From contig NZ_CP121648.1 in NCBI RefSeq assembly GCF_029714205.1, positions 4,477,001-4,541,000 of the forward strand: a stretch of DNA of 64,000 bases, written 5' to 3'. Under the pieces are notes generated by a model that made no database searches, was not told the origin of the DNA, and saw nothing but the letters and a program-made list of their open reading frames with translations. How positions within the stretch are numbered: position 1 is the stretch's first letter; each line of letters starts with the position of its first letter. The position numbers and the translations under genes were made by a program. This document shows, one piece after another, positions 55,827 to 64,000 of this stretch. Origin of the DNA: Methylobacterium sp. CB376 (GTDB lineage: Bacteria; Pseudomonadota; Alphaproteobacteria; Rhizobiales; Beijerinckiaceae).

Positions 55827-55959
55827 GGCCGGCGATGTGATCCGCAGGCATGGCCCTCACACGGGTCGATCTCCACGCCGGCACACAGGTGGGAATCCGG
55901 GTTTCAACCGCGCGGCGCGAATCGACATCAGTCTCGGCCATTGTCACTCTCCATCCGCG

Positions 55960-56640
55960 CTCCAGTCGTCGACAAGAGCCGGCCATGACATGACGGTCCC
56001 CGGATCCTGGTCCGGCCGGAAGGTGAGCCTCCGGGTTCCATTCGGCAGCCTCCCGGGCCGCCGCCGCGCCTCGATCTTGGCCCTGGCATCGGCCAAGGAC
56101 GAGAACCGGTTCGCATTCAGGCACCAGAGCCGGTTAGACCCTCTTGTGGTTCGCCCTCCGGCCTTCCCGGCGCCGCAGGATGCAGATCCGGAAATAGCCG
56201 GAGCGCACCCGGCTCTTGGCCGGATCATGGATGAGCCTCCGCAGCGGTGCCGGATCGGGCCTGGTCGGGCGATAGCGCATGCTCGACCGGCCGACGCCGA
56301 GCGCGCCGCAGCCGCGCCGCTCGCTCAGCCCGTGCGCCTCTCGCACCTGGTTCACGAGGTCGCTGCTTTGCGAGCACGTCCTGCAGGATGGGCTTGTCGA
56401 GGCTCAGATCAGCCACGCGCTGCTTGAGCTTCCGCTTCTCCTCCTCCGGCGGCTTCAGCCGTCGCAACTCGCCCGTGCCCAGTCCGCCGTAGAGCTTCTT
56501 CCAGCGTTAGAACGTCTGCTCGGAGATGCCGATCCGGCGCAGGACCTCCGCGACCGGCGTCCCGGTCTCGGCCTGCTTCAGCGCAGAGGGGATCTGCTCC
56601 GCGGTGAACCGGCCCGTCTTCACGGTTCCGCTCCTCCCGT
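55960..56640 (-). mobile_element. Decayed IS3-family (IS407-like) element
   Basis: OrfA starts GTG 56623 (VKTGRFTAEQIPSALKQAET) with a GGAGGAG ribosome binding site and reads to SEQTF, then a TAA stop in place of tyrosine, then RWKKLYGGLGTGELRRL and RVADLSLDKPILQDVLAKQ. OrfB remains only as VREAHGLSERRGCGALGVGR to AGxRANHKRV and, after a deletion, the C-terminal NRFSSLADARAKIEARR. Inactive. Confidence 0.8.
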
Positions 56641-56863
56641 CAGGGGCTCACAAAACCGGAAAACTCGCACTCACGCCGGACCAAAGCGATGGGGGGACGT
56701 CAAATCTCACCCAGTGGGTCATCCGGCGGTTTGCCAGACACCGTCTGGACCACTCGGCGCCCGGATTGCACCCTGGCCAGATGCGCAAAGCGAGCTGCCG
56801 GCATACAAAGGATCCACAATATGGGATGTGGTCGAGCTCCGGAAGCGGGAGTGGAATAGGCTG

Positions 56864-57349
56864 ATGGCTGTCAATTCTCCCGAGCTGAAAGCATTCCTGG
56901 TCGACACGCCCTTCTTCGGCGGCCTCTCGGACACGAGTCTCGATCTCTTGATCTCGATGTTGGTTGAACGACACTTTGAGGCAGGCGCCACGATCATAGT
57001 AGAGGGAGAGCCTGGACACTCGATGTATATTGTTCATTCTGGGGAGATTATGGTGACTAAGATCGGAGGATCGGGATGTGTCGTTGATATATGTCATCTC
57101 GGCCCAGGTGATTTTTTTGGAGAGATGACCGTCATTGAAATACAGAATAGATCGGCAACTCTCATTGCAAAACAACCGGTCGTGGCATACGAGCTCACAG
57201 CTCGAAACCTGTATAACTTTTATAAAAAAGACATCTATGCATACGCGATGGTGCTGCAGAACATAAATCGAGAACTTTGCCGAAGGCTACGCCAGGCCGA
57301 CACCCACATTGTCGGCACAGTGAGTGCTACGCGCGGTCCGATACTTTAG
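56864..57349 (+). CDS. Stand-alone cyclic-nucleotide-binding domain protein
   Basis: A 161-residue protein that is one CAP-ED (cNMP-binding) domain: FFGGLSDTSLDLLISMLVER, IIVEGEPGHSMYIVHSGEIM, LGPGDFFGEMTVIEIQNRSA with the phosphate-binding cassette FGEM..xxNRSAT, and ending in a helix RRLRQADTHI. The cassette has Asn-Arg-Ser-Ala, near the RxA consensus for cyclic nucleotides. No DNA-binding or output domain is attached. The gene is markedly A+T-richer than its surroundings, suggesting a different origin. ATG 56864. Confidence 0.8.
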   Translation: MAVNSPELKAFLVDTPFFGGLSDTSLDLLISMLVERHFEAGATIIVEGEPGHSMYIVHSGEIMVTKIGGSGCVVDICHLGPGDFFGEMTVIEIQNRSATLIAKQPVVAYELTARNLYNFYKKDIYAYAMVLQNINRELCRRLRQADTHIVGTVSATRGPIL

Positions 57350-57999
57350 ATGCGATCGAACAGCGCCGCTGCAAGGAGCGTGGCGGCTCAGGTCTCCCGG
57401 ATCATTCCCTTAGGAAAAGATTCGGCCGCCTCCTTGCGGTTCGCCGACCCGTGTCGGGCAGAGCAGCACCCGGGATCGAACTCGGGAGCGCTACGCTCGC
57501 CTCCGTCCGAGCGACCGCCCCGCTTCCGGATCCCGATCCAGCACGCACCCCGAAGGCCGCGAGCCCGAGCGTAGGTGCGGTTCCGCTCCTGCCACGCGTG
57601 CTCCGCCGGCTTCCGCTCACCCTCGTGGGTGAGGGGCGCCTTGTCCTCATCCGGATGCGCGCAGAAGGCCGACATCACCGGGCTGTTGGCCACGAACGGC
57701 GGGATGCTGTCCGCCTCGGAGGGGGCGAACGTCAGCGCGCCGATCCATCCGACATCCGGTTGATGGCTTCGTCATCTCCAATTTCGGCCATACGGATGTC
57801 GGCTTCGCTCAGGCGGCGCGCTCAGGCGCGTGATCCGGGATCCGCTGCGATCAAGCGGATCCCGGCTTCCCGCCTTGCCCGGCCGAGCGCAGCGTCGGCG
57901 GAAGGAGAACCGGGAGAGGGAGCGGACATCCCGGATGCCGGCTCGGCAGGGAGCGCGTGGCGGGACCCGTCCATCCCCCTCCGCGCCCCGGCGCCCCGG
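57350..57999. other. Non-coding region with a hairpin repeat
   Basis: No supported gene in 650 bp. The segment 57747-57866 is a copy of the dispersed hairpin repeat. The rest shows no motif. Confidence 0.45.
57747..57866. repeat. Dispersed hairpin repeat, copy 4
   Basis: It starts CGACATCCGGTTGATGGC at about 57749, passes TTTCGGCCATACGGATGTCG and ends in the hairpin at 57832-57866. Same orientation as the copy at 37994; the hairpin's last bases differ. Confidence 0.7.
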
Positions 58000-58347
58000 T
58001 CACGCGCCGCGGAACAGGGCGTAGCCGAAGCGCGTGAACTTGAGGGGCAGGTGGACGTGCGCGGCCACGTCCTCGATCGTGAAGCGGAACGGCACCCGGT
58101 CGAGGAAGCGCCCGCCCCCCTCCGGGGCGAGATAGTCGCCGACGTCGAAGGTGACCTCGTAGATCCCCGCCGTCACGCCCGCCCCGCCGGAGATCGGGTG
58201 GGGCAGGTGGCCGTCCGGGCCGATCCGGCCCTCCGCCACCAGCCGCCGCCCGGCCGGGTCGAGCGCCTCGACGGTCACCCGCAGCCCCGCCGCCGGCCGC
58301 CCCGTCGCCACGTCCACCGCGTGGACCGAGATCCCGCCCGCCCTCAT
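58000..58347 (-). CDS. uraH: Transthyretin-like protein / hydroxyisourate hydrolase
   Basis: A 115-residue protein of the transthyretin-like family. The N-terminal ISVHAVDVATGRPAAGLRVT includes His9 of the family's active site. VGDYLAPEGGG and then VPFRFTIEDVAAHVHLPLKF follow. The C-terminus is FGYALFRGA where HIU hydrolases have YRG[ST]. The family hydrolyses 5-hydroxyisourate in urate breakdown, but the altered end makes that assignment moderate. No signal peptide. It overlaps the amidase gene by 4 bp, so the pair acts together, perhaps on purine- or hydantoin-type compounds. Confidence 0.78.
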   Translation of the reverse strand: MRAGGISVHAVDVATGRPAAGLRVTVEALDPAGRRLVAEGRIGPDGHLPHPISGGAGVTAGIYEVTFDVGDYLAPEGGGRFLDRVPFRFTIEDVAAHVHLPLKFTRFGYALFRGA

Positions 58348-59750
58348 CCGATCCTCCCCCCGACCTCCGGCCGGCGATGCGCCCAGGGGCGCCGCCGCTC
58401 CATCGCCTCCGCCACGTCGAGCAGCAGCCCGTCCGCCCCGTACCCGGCCACGAGCTGCAGGCCGATCGGCAGCCCGTCCGGGGACGGAGCGACCGGCAGG
58501 CTGATCGCGGGCAGCGCCGCGGCGTTGACCCAGCCCGTATAGATCGCGTGACCCCGCGGCCCGACCGGCCGGCCGTCGATCCGCGCCGGACACACCTCCG
58601 CGGCCGGCCAGGACAGGGCCGCGATGGCCGGCGTGACCAGGAGATCGATCTCCGCGAAGAGCGCGCTCGCCGCGTCGCGCAGGGAGGCGACGCGGTCGAG
58701 GATCCGGGCGAGGCGGGTCGCCGGGGCGCGGGCGCCCTCCTCGGCCATGGCGCGGTAGGGCTCGCTCGCCCGCCGCCCGAGGGCGGGATCCTCCGCGAAG
58801 AGCCGCGCGAGGCCGATCCGCCCGATCTCCGGCCAGAGGTCGTTGAGCGCCGCCACGTCGAGTGGGAACCGGCCCTCCGTCACCGTCGCCCCGCAGGACG
58901 CGAGGTCGTCCAGGGCCTCCCGGCACGAGGCGGCGATCGCCGGATCGAGGGGCGCGTCGCCGAGGCGCTCGACGTAGAGCGCCCGCAGCGGCCGCGGCGG
59001 GGCGGCGGGCGGCGTCGGGAAGCGGGACCACAGCACCCGCGGGTCCGGCCCGGCCATCAGCGCCAGCACCGCCCGGCTGTCCGCCACCGTGCGGGTGAGG
59101 GCGCCCGCCACCTCGAAGTCGAGCAGCGGCGAGGGCAGGCCGCCGCGGCGCGGCACGAGGCCGAGCGAGGTCTTGAGCCCGACGAGGCCCGTATGGGCGG
59201 CCGGGCGGCGCAGCGACCCGCCCCCGTCCGTGCCGAGCGCGATCGGGGCGTAGCCGGCGGCCGTCGCCGCCGCCCCGCCGCCCGTCGAGCCGCCGGGCGT
59301 GAGCGCGGGAGCCCAAGGGTTGCCGGTGGTGCCGAACCGGGCGTTGGCCGTGTAACCCTGCACGGCGAATTCCGGCATGTTGGTCTTGGCGAGCGTCACC
59401 AGGCCCGCCGCGCGCATCCGCGCCACCGGCAGCTCGTCCCGGGCCGCGGGCGGCTCGGGCCCGTCCCGCGGCTCCGCGAAGCTCGCGGGCAGGCCGGCGG
59501 TGACGAGGAACTCCTTCACCGTCATCGGCACGCCGTCGAGCCGCGACAGCGGGCGCCCCGCCCGCCAGCGCGCCGCGCTCGCCTCGGCCTCCTCCCGGGC
59601 GCCCGGAGCGAGCCGCGTGACCGCGTTCAGCGCCGGCTCGCAGGCATGGAGCCGCGCGAGGCAGGATTCGAGCACCGCGACCGGACTCGCCCGCCCATCG
59701 GCGAAGCACTCTGCCATCTCGGTCGCGCTCAGTGCCCAAAGGGCGGTCAT
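58344..59750 (-). CDS. Amidase signature family enzyme
   Basis: A 468-residue amidase. DGVPMTVKEFLVTAG carries the catalytic Lys79. The signature region is TPGGSTGGGAAATAAGYAPI, with Thr156 where the cis-Ser is usual. ALGTDGGGSLRRPAAHTGLV carries the nucleophile Ser179. It should hydrolyse an amide (or a carbamoyl/ureido compound); the substrate is unknown. ATG 59750. The gene is divergent from the ABC importer operon (130 bp gap) and is followed by the transthyretin-like gene. The cis-Ser change may alter the mechanism. Confidence 0.88.
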   Translation of the reverse strand: MTALWALSATEMAECFADGRASPVAVLESCLARLHACEPALNAVTRLAPGAREEAEASAARWRAGRPLSRLDGVPMTVKEFLVTAGLPASFAEPRDGPEPPAARDELPVARMRAAGLVTLAKTNMPEFAVQGYTANARFGTTGNPWAPALTPGGSTGGGAAATAAGYAPIALGTDGGGSLRRPAAHTGLVGLKTSLGLVPRRGGLPSPLLDFEVAGALTRTVADSRAVLALMAGPDPRVLWSRFPTPPAAPPRPLRALYVERLGDAPLDPAIAASCREALDDLASCGATVTEGRFPLDVAALNDLWPEIGRIGLARLFAEDPALGRRASEPYRAMAEEGARAPATRLARILDRVASLRDAASALFAEIDLLVTPAIAALSWPAAEVCPARIDGRPVGPRGHAIYTGWVNAAALPAISLPVAPSPDGLPIGLQLVAGYGADGLLLDVAEAMERRRPWAHRRPEVGGRIG

Positions 59751-59880
59751 GGCGGGCTCCTGCGGCTGCCGGTCTCCCCGGGGAGGCGGCTCAACTCACG
59801 GCATGGCATGGATTTTCCTCGAACCGGCATACGATTTGCGAAGACCGGCGGGCAAGTTCGATGCCGCGGGGTGAAGGCCG

Positions 59881-60978
59881 GTGACGGAAGCGACGATGCG
59901 GGCCGGGACGGGCCGGTCCGTCGTGCTCGACGGGATCACCCACCGCTACGGGGAGGCGGTGGCGGTCGGGAACGTGACGCTCGACATCAAGGGCGGGGAA
60001 CTCGTCTCGCTGCTCGGCCCTTCCGGCTGCGGGAAGACCACGCTCCTGCGGATCGTCGCGGGCTTCCTGCGCCAGACCGAGGGGCGGGTGATCGTCGGCG
60101 ACGCGGTCATGGACGACCTGCCGCCGAGCCGGCGGGCGGTCGGCATCGTGTTCCAGAACTACGCGCTCTTCCCGCATCTGAGCGTCGCCGAGAACGTCGC
60201 CTACGGCCTCGCCGCGCGCGGGGCGCCGAGGGCCGAGCAGGAGGCGGAGGCCGAGCGCCTCCTCGGCCTCGTGCAGCTCGGCGCCATGGCGGAGCGCTAC
60301 CCGCGCCAGCTCTCCGGCGGGCAGCAGCAGCGCGTGGCGCTCGCCCGCGCCCTGGCGATCCGGCCCGCCGTGCTCCTCCTCGACGAGCCCTTCGCGGCCC
60401 TCGACAAGAATCTCCGCCTTGACATGCAGATCGAGGTCAAGCGGCTGCAGCGGGTGGCGGGCGTCACCACGATCCTGGTCACCCACGACCAGGAGGAGGC
60501 GCTGTCCCTCTCCGACCGGGTGGCGGTGCTGTCGCAGGGGCGGCTGGAGCAGTTCGCGGCCCCGACCACGATCTACGACGCGCCCGAGAGCCTGTTCGTC
60601 AACACCTTCGTGGGCTCGGCCAACACGATGCCGGGACGCGTCGTCGGCCAGGAGGGCGCGGGCGCCCGCGTCGCCCTCGATGCGGGCGGCGAGATCGTGG
60701 TGCGGCGCCCGGGCCGGGCGCTCGCGCCGGGCGCGCGCGTCGTCGCCTGCCTGCGGCCCGAGCACCTGCGCCTCACCGACGGCGAGGAGGGCATCGCGGG
60801 CGTGGTCGAGATGGCGCTGCCGCTCGGCCCCACGGTGATCCACGAGGTGCGGGTGGGAGCGGGCGGCGCCCTCAAGGTCGCCGAGCCGCGCCTCGGCGGC
60901 GCGGCCGCGCGCCCGCCCGGCACCGCCGTGCGGGTCGCCGTCGCGCCCGGCCTCGCCTCCGCCTTCCCCGCCGCCTGA
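59881..60978 (+). CDS. ABC transporter ATP-binding protein (PotA-like)
   Basis: A 365-residue ATPase of the spermidine/putrescine (PotA-type) importer class. Walker A is GPSGCGKTT (46-54), the Q-loop FQNYALFPHLSV, the signature LSGGQQQRVALARAL, Walker B VLLLDEPFAALD and the H-loop VTHDQEEA. A C-terminal TOBE domain (about 270-360) is present. It energises the permeases encoded downstream. GTG start at 59881. First gene of a five-gene operon; divergent from the amidase gene. Confidence 0.93.
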   Translation: MTEATMRAGTGRSVVLDGITHRYGEAVAVGNVTLDIKGGELVSLLGPSGCGKTTLLRIVAGFLRQTEGRVIVGDAVMDDLPPSRRAVGIVFQNYALFPHLSVAENVAYGLAARGAPRAEQEAEAERLLGLVQLGAMAERYPRQLSGGQQQRVALARALAIRPAVLLLDEPFAALDKNLRLDMQIEVKRLQRVAGVTTILVTHDQEEALSLSDRVAVLSQGRLEQFAAPTTIYDAPESLFVNTFVGSANTMPGRVVGQEGAGARVALDAGGEIVVRRPGRALAPGARVVACLRPEHLRLTDGEEGIAGVVEMALPLGPTVIHEVRVGAGGALKVAEPRLGGAAARPPGTAVRVAVAPGLASAFPAA

Positions 60979-60998
60979 TCCTCGCCCAGGACGCTCCG

Positions 60999-62045
60999 AT
61001 GATCCTCGACCGCCGCCGCCTCCTCACCACCGCCCTCTCGCTCGGCGCGATGGAGCTCTTCCCCGGCCTCTCCCTCGCGCAGGCGAGGCCCCTCGTCTTC
61101 GCCACCTTCACGGGGAGCTGGGAGGAGGCGCACAAGGCCGTGCTGGTCCCCGCCTTCCGCAAGGAGACCGGCAACGCCCCGATCGTCCTCGACCCGATGC
61201 TGTCCGTCGACCAGATCGCCAAGGTCTCGGCCGCCCGCGCGAACCCGCCGATCGACGTGATGCTGCACGATCCGGGCCCGGCGCTCACCGCCCAGGCGCA
61301 GGACCTCGTCGAGCCCTACCCGGTCGAGCGCAGCGCCTCCTTCAAGGACCTCATCCCGGACGCGCAGGAGGCGACCGGCCCGGCGGCCTTCTTCCAGGTC
61401 GTCGGTCTGACCTACAATCCCGACACGGTGAGGACGAAGCCCACCTCCTGGGCCGATCTGTGGCGGCCCGAATACAAGGGCCGGGTCGGCATCACCAACA
61501 TGAACTCGACGCTCGGCACCGGCTTCATGGTCGAGATCGCCAAGATGCACGGCGGCTCCGAGGCGAACATCGATCCGGCCTTCAAGGCCATGGAGGCGCT
61601 CAAGCCCAACCTCTCGGCGGTGGCGGCCAATCCGGGGGCGCTCGCCACCCTGTTCCAGCAGGGCCAAGTCGACATTTCGCCCGGCAACTTCAACGCCATC
61701 CAGATCCTCAAGGCCAAGGGCGTTCCGGTCGAGTTCGTGGCGCCCAAGGAGGGGGCGATCGCCTTCAAGACCGCGATCCAGATCGTCAGGAACTCGCCCA
61801 ACCGCGACCTCGCCTTCAAGCTGATCGAGGCGGCGATCTCCGAGCCGGTCCAGACCCGGCTGATGCAGGCCCCCTACCTGATCGTGCCGACCAACGCCAA
61901 GGTGACGATGAGCGGCGAGATCGCCCAGGTGCTCGCCCGGGACACCGACGACCTGCGCAGGAAATTCGTGTTCCAGGACTGGAAGGCCATCAACGCGCAG
62001 CGGGCGGCCTGGATGGAGCGGTTCAACCGCGAGATCAAGCTCTAG
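60999..62045 (+). CDS. ABC transporter extracellular solute-binding protein
   Basis: A 348-residue periplasmic binding protein of the PotD/AfuA group. The N-terminal DRRRLLTTALSLGAME is Tat-like (RR followed by a hydrophobic stretch), and the mature part starts near LVFATFTGSWEEAHKAVL. PTSWADLWRPEYKGRVGITN and LMQAPYLIVPTNAKV are typical type-II PBP segments. It delivers substrate to the two permeases; the ligand is not readable. It lies 20 bp downstream of the ATPase gene and 11 bp before the first permease. Confidence 0.9.
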   Translation: MILDRRRLLTTALSLGAMELFPGLSLAQARPLVFATFTGSWEEAHKAVLVPAFRKETGNAPIVLDPMLSVDQIAKVSAARANPPIDVMLHDPGPALTAQAQDLVEPYPVERSASFKDLIPDAQEATGPAAFFQVVGLTYNPDTVRTKPTSWADLWRPEYKGRVGITNMNSTLGTGFMVEIAKMHGGSEANIDPAFKAMEALKPNLSAVAANPGALATLFQQGQVDISPGNFNAIQILKAKGVPVEFVAPKEGAIAFKTAIQIVRNSPNRDLAFKLIEAAISEPVQTRLMQAPYLIVPTNAKVTMSGEIAQVLARDTDDLRRKFVFQDWKAINAQRAAWMERFNREIKL

Positions 62046-62056
62046 AGGCGGCGGCC

Positions 62057-62908
62057 ATGAGGCGGCGCCTCCCCGACGTCACGGTCTACGACCTGCGGCT
62101 GGCGAGCCCGCTCGCCCTGTTCTTCGCGGCCTTCTTCGCGGCGCCGCTCGCGGCGCTGCTCGGCCTCTCGCTCAAGGGGCCGGACGGAACCCTGGGCCTC
62201 GCGCAGTACGCGGCGTTCCTCGGCGATCCTTTCAGCCTCGGCGTGCTCGGCGCGACGCTCTGGCTCGGGCTCAAGGTGACGCTCGTCTGCCTGATCCTCG
62301 GCTACCCGCTCGCCCTGGTGGCGACCCGGGCCGGGGGGCGGGTGCGCGGCCTCGTCATCCTGGCGGTGCTCACGCCCCTCCTCACCAGCGTGGTGATCCG
62401 CACCTTCGCGTGGATCGTCATCCTGGGCCGCCAGGGCGTGGTCAACGGCGCGCTCGCCTCCCTCGGGGTGAGCGGCCCGCCCCTGCGGCTCCTCTACGCG
62501 GAGGGCGGGCTGGTGGCGGCCCTCGCGCAGGTGCAGATGCCCCTGATGGTGCTGCCGCTGATGACGGCGCTGGCCCGCATCGATCCGAGCCTGTGGGACG
62601 CCTCCGAGGCGCTCGGGGCCGGGCGCTGGCGCACCTTCCGGCGGGTGACGCTGCCCCTCTCCCTGCCGGGGCTGATCGCCGGCTCGGTCCTCACCTTCGC
62701 GGCGGCGATCTCGGGCTTCATCACCCAGTCGCTGATCGGGGGCGGGCAGATGCTGTTCATGCCCGGCTACATCTACCAGCAGGCGATCGCCCTGCAGAAC
62801 TGGCCCTTCGCGGCGGCGATGTCGGTGATCTTCCTCGTCGCCGTGCTGGCGGTCATCGTCGCCTTCAACGCGCTCGGCCGCCTCGCGCGCGGCTACGCCC
62901 AGACCTGA
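62057..62908 (+). CDS. ABC transporter permease (PotB-like)
   Basis: A 283-residue membrane permease with about six helices (for example LFFAAFFAAPLAALLGLSLK, LKVTLVCLILGYPLALVATR). The EAA loop EALGAGRWRTFRRVTLPLSL (G residue at the bend) contacts the ATPase. ATG 62057, 11 bp after the binding-protein stop; the frame is open upstream but out of place. It pairs with the next permease. Confidence 0.92.
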   Translation: MRRRLPDVTVYDLRLASPLALFFAAFFAAPLAALLGLSLKGPDGTLGLAQYAAFLGDPFSLGVLGATLWLGLKVTLVCLILGYPLALVATRAGGRVRGLVILAVLTPLLTSVVIRTFAWIVILGRQGVVNGALASLGVSGPPLRLLYAEGGLVAALAQVQMPLMVLPLMTALARIDPSLWDASEALGAGRWRTFRRVTLPLSLPGLIAGSVLTFAAAISGFITQSLIGGGQMLFMPGYIYQQAIALQNWPFAAAMSVIFLVAVLAVIVAFNALGRLARGYAQT

Positions 62909-62917
62909 GGCCGCCCG

Positions 62918-63742
62918 ATGTCCCGCCCGATGTCCCGCCCGCCCGGCGCCCTCGACCGGCTCAGCTTCGAGATCGTGGTCGCGCTCCTCGCGGGCGCGGC
63001 GCTGATCCTGCTCCTGGCCCCGACCGTGATCGTGCTGGTCGTGTCCTTCACGGACGGCCTGTCGCTGCGCTTCCCGCCGCCGGGCTATTCCCTGCGCTGG
63101 TACGGGGAACTCGCCGAGGCGTGGCAGCTGCACTTCGCCCTGCGCAACAGCCTCACCGTCGCGGCGGCCGCGACCCTGCTCTCGGTGGGGCTCGGGGTCA
63201 TGGCCTCGCTCGCCGTGGCGCGCTCGCCGCGCCTCGCGGCGCGGCTCCTCGACAGCCTGTTCCTCTCGCCCCTCGTCCTGCCGGCCCTGGCCTTCGGGCT
63301 CTCCAGCCTGATGTTCTTCTCGCTCCTCGGCTGGCCGGTCTCCGTGACGACGCTGGTGATCGGCCACACGGTGGTCTGCGTGCCCTACGTGGTGCGCAAC
63401 ACCGTCGCGGCGCTGACCCAGCTCCAGCCGGTGCTGCTCGAGGGCTCGGCGAGCCTCGGCGCCTCGCGGCTCTACACGCTGCGCCGCATCACCCTGCCGC
63501 TGATCCGGCCGGGGGTCCTGTCGGGCGGCTTCCTCGCCTTCATGGCCTCGTTCGACAACATCCCGGTCTCCCTGTTCCTGCGCGACGCGGCGACCGACAT
63601 GCTGCCGATCCGGATGTGGCAGGACCTGGAGGGGCGCCTCGACGTCACCATCGCGGCGCTCTCCGGCGTGCTGATCGTCGCCACCATGGCGGGCATCGCC
63701 GTGATGGAGCGGCTGACGGGCCTGTCGAAGCGGCTGGCATGA
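62918..63742 (+). CDS. ABC transporter permease (PotC-like)
   Basis: A 274-residue permease with about six helices. LSFEIVVALLAGAALILLLA is TM1. The EAA loop is EGSASLGASRLYTLRRITLP. The PotC-type N-terminal loop LSLRFPPPGYSLRWYGELAE is present. 9 bp after the first permease; its stop overlaps the GntR gene start by 4 bp (ATGA). It completes an importer of the spermidine/putrescine or related class. Confidence 0.92.
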   Translation: MSRPMSRPPGALDRLSFEIVVALLAGAALILLLAPTVIVLVVSFTDGLSLRFPPPGYSLRWYGELAEAWQLHFALRNSLTVAAAATLLSVGLGVMASLAVARSPRLAARLLDSLFLSPLVLPALAFGLSSLMFFSLLGWPVSVTTLVIGHTVVCVPYVVRNTVAALTQLQPVLLEGSASLGASRLYTLRRITLPLIRPGVLSGGFLAFMASFDNIPVSLFLRDAATDMLPIRMWQDLEGRLDVTIAALSGVLIVATMAGIAVMERLTGLSKRLA

Positions 63743-64000
63743 CCCGCGGGAGCGCGCCCGCGCGCCCCGCCCCCTCACTCACCGAGCACGCGGCGGCGGA
63801 GCTCCGCCGCCTGATCCTGCTCAACCGCCTGCGGCCGGGCGAGGCGCTGAACGAGCCCGATCTGGCGCGGCGCCTCGGCATCTCGCGCACGCCGATCCGG
63901 GAGGCGCTGAAGCTGCTCGCGGGCGAGGGGCTGGTGACGCTGCGCCGGAACCGGGCCGCCCTGGTGTCGCGCCTCGACCCGGCCGGGCTGGTGCCCCTGT
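63739..64000 (+). CDS. GntR-family transcriptional regulator (cut by window end)
   Basis: The first 87 residues of a GntR/FadR-type regulator: AAAELRRLILLNRLRPGEAL, then the winged helix LARRLGISRTPIREALKLLA and GLVTLRRNRAALVSRLDPAG. This is the family's N-terminal DNA-binding domain; the effector domain lies beyond the window. The start overlaps the permease stop by 4 bp, so it is co-transcribed and probably controls this importer and perhaps the amidase/transthyretin-like pair. Confidence 0.9.
   Translation, partial: MTRGSAPARPAPSLTEHAAAELRRLILLNRLRPGEALNEPDLARRLGISRTPIREALKLLAGEGLVTLRRNRAALVSRLDPAGLVPL

Noticed and set aside
57465..57500. tRNA-like T-arm on the minus strand (GAGTTCGATCCCGGG)
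   Set aside because: No matching acceptor, D or anticodon arms could be drawn around it.

Overview
High-GC alphaproteobacterial DNA, most likely from a Methylobacterium-like member of the Hyphomicrobiales. That assignment is an inference from composition, from the mix of insertion sequences (IS3, IS30, IS110, IS1182, IS701) and from rhizobial-type exopolysaccharide genes; there is no rRNA or other marker gene to confirm it.

Layout. (1) 1-8 kb: a plus-strand glycosyltransferase, an internally deleted IS3-family element, then a tightly packed four-gene operon (two unknown small proteins, a GT2 and a GT4 glycosyltransferase). (2) 8.4-29.9 kb: an insertion-sequence hot spot. One IS3-family element (10113-14180) carries an IS110/IS1111-type element and an IS30 element inside it. 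A second IS30 copy with the same transposase sequence lies inverted at 19333-20788. An IS1182-family element (22264-25510) is split by an IS110. An IS701 closes the region. Cargo and survivors include truncated cation/proton antiporter and CDF transporter genes, a FAD monooxygenase, conserved hypothetical proteins, an AmpG-like permease and a BLUF photoreceptor. Two small minus-strand genes with strong ribosome binding sites encode double-glycine leader peptides and sit on either side of the second IS30. (3) 29.9-53.6 kb: a minus-strand polysaccharide locus. It holds sugar-nucleotide enzymes (gmd, UDP-glucuronate decarboxylase, rfbF, rfbG, a DegT-type aminotransferase), an initiating sugar transferase, six glycosyltransferases, Wzx-like flippase, Wzy-like polymerase, Wzc-like chain-length protein, ExoF/Wza-like export protein and a GH51-like glycoside hydrolase. 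Many of its genes overlap by 1-4 bp. (4) 54.8-57.3 kb: a Crp/Fnr regulator, a decayed IS3-family copy and a stand-alone cyclic-nucleotide-binding protein. (5) 58-64 kb: a transthyretin-like/HIU hydrolase and amidase pair facing a spermidine/putrescine-type ABC importer operon that ends in a GntR regulator cut by the window edge.

How it works together. CDP-4-keto-6-deoxyglucose (RfbF/RfbG), GDP-4-keto-6-deoxymannose (Gmd, possibly aminated to a perosamine-type sugar) and UDP-xylose would supply glycosyltransferases that extend a lipid-linked unit started by the ExoY/WcaJ-type transferase. Wzx, Wzy, Wzc and the ExoF-like protein would flip, polymerise and export it. The glycosyltransferases at 1-8 kb may belong to the same island, split by IS activity. 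A dispersed hairpin repeat occurs four times between 28 and 58 kb.
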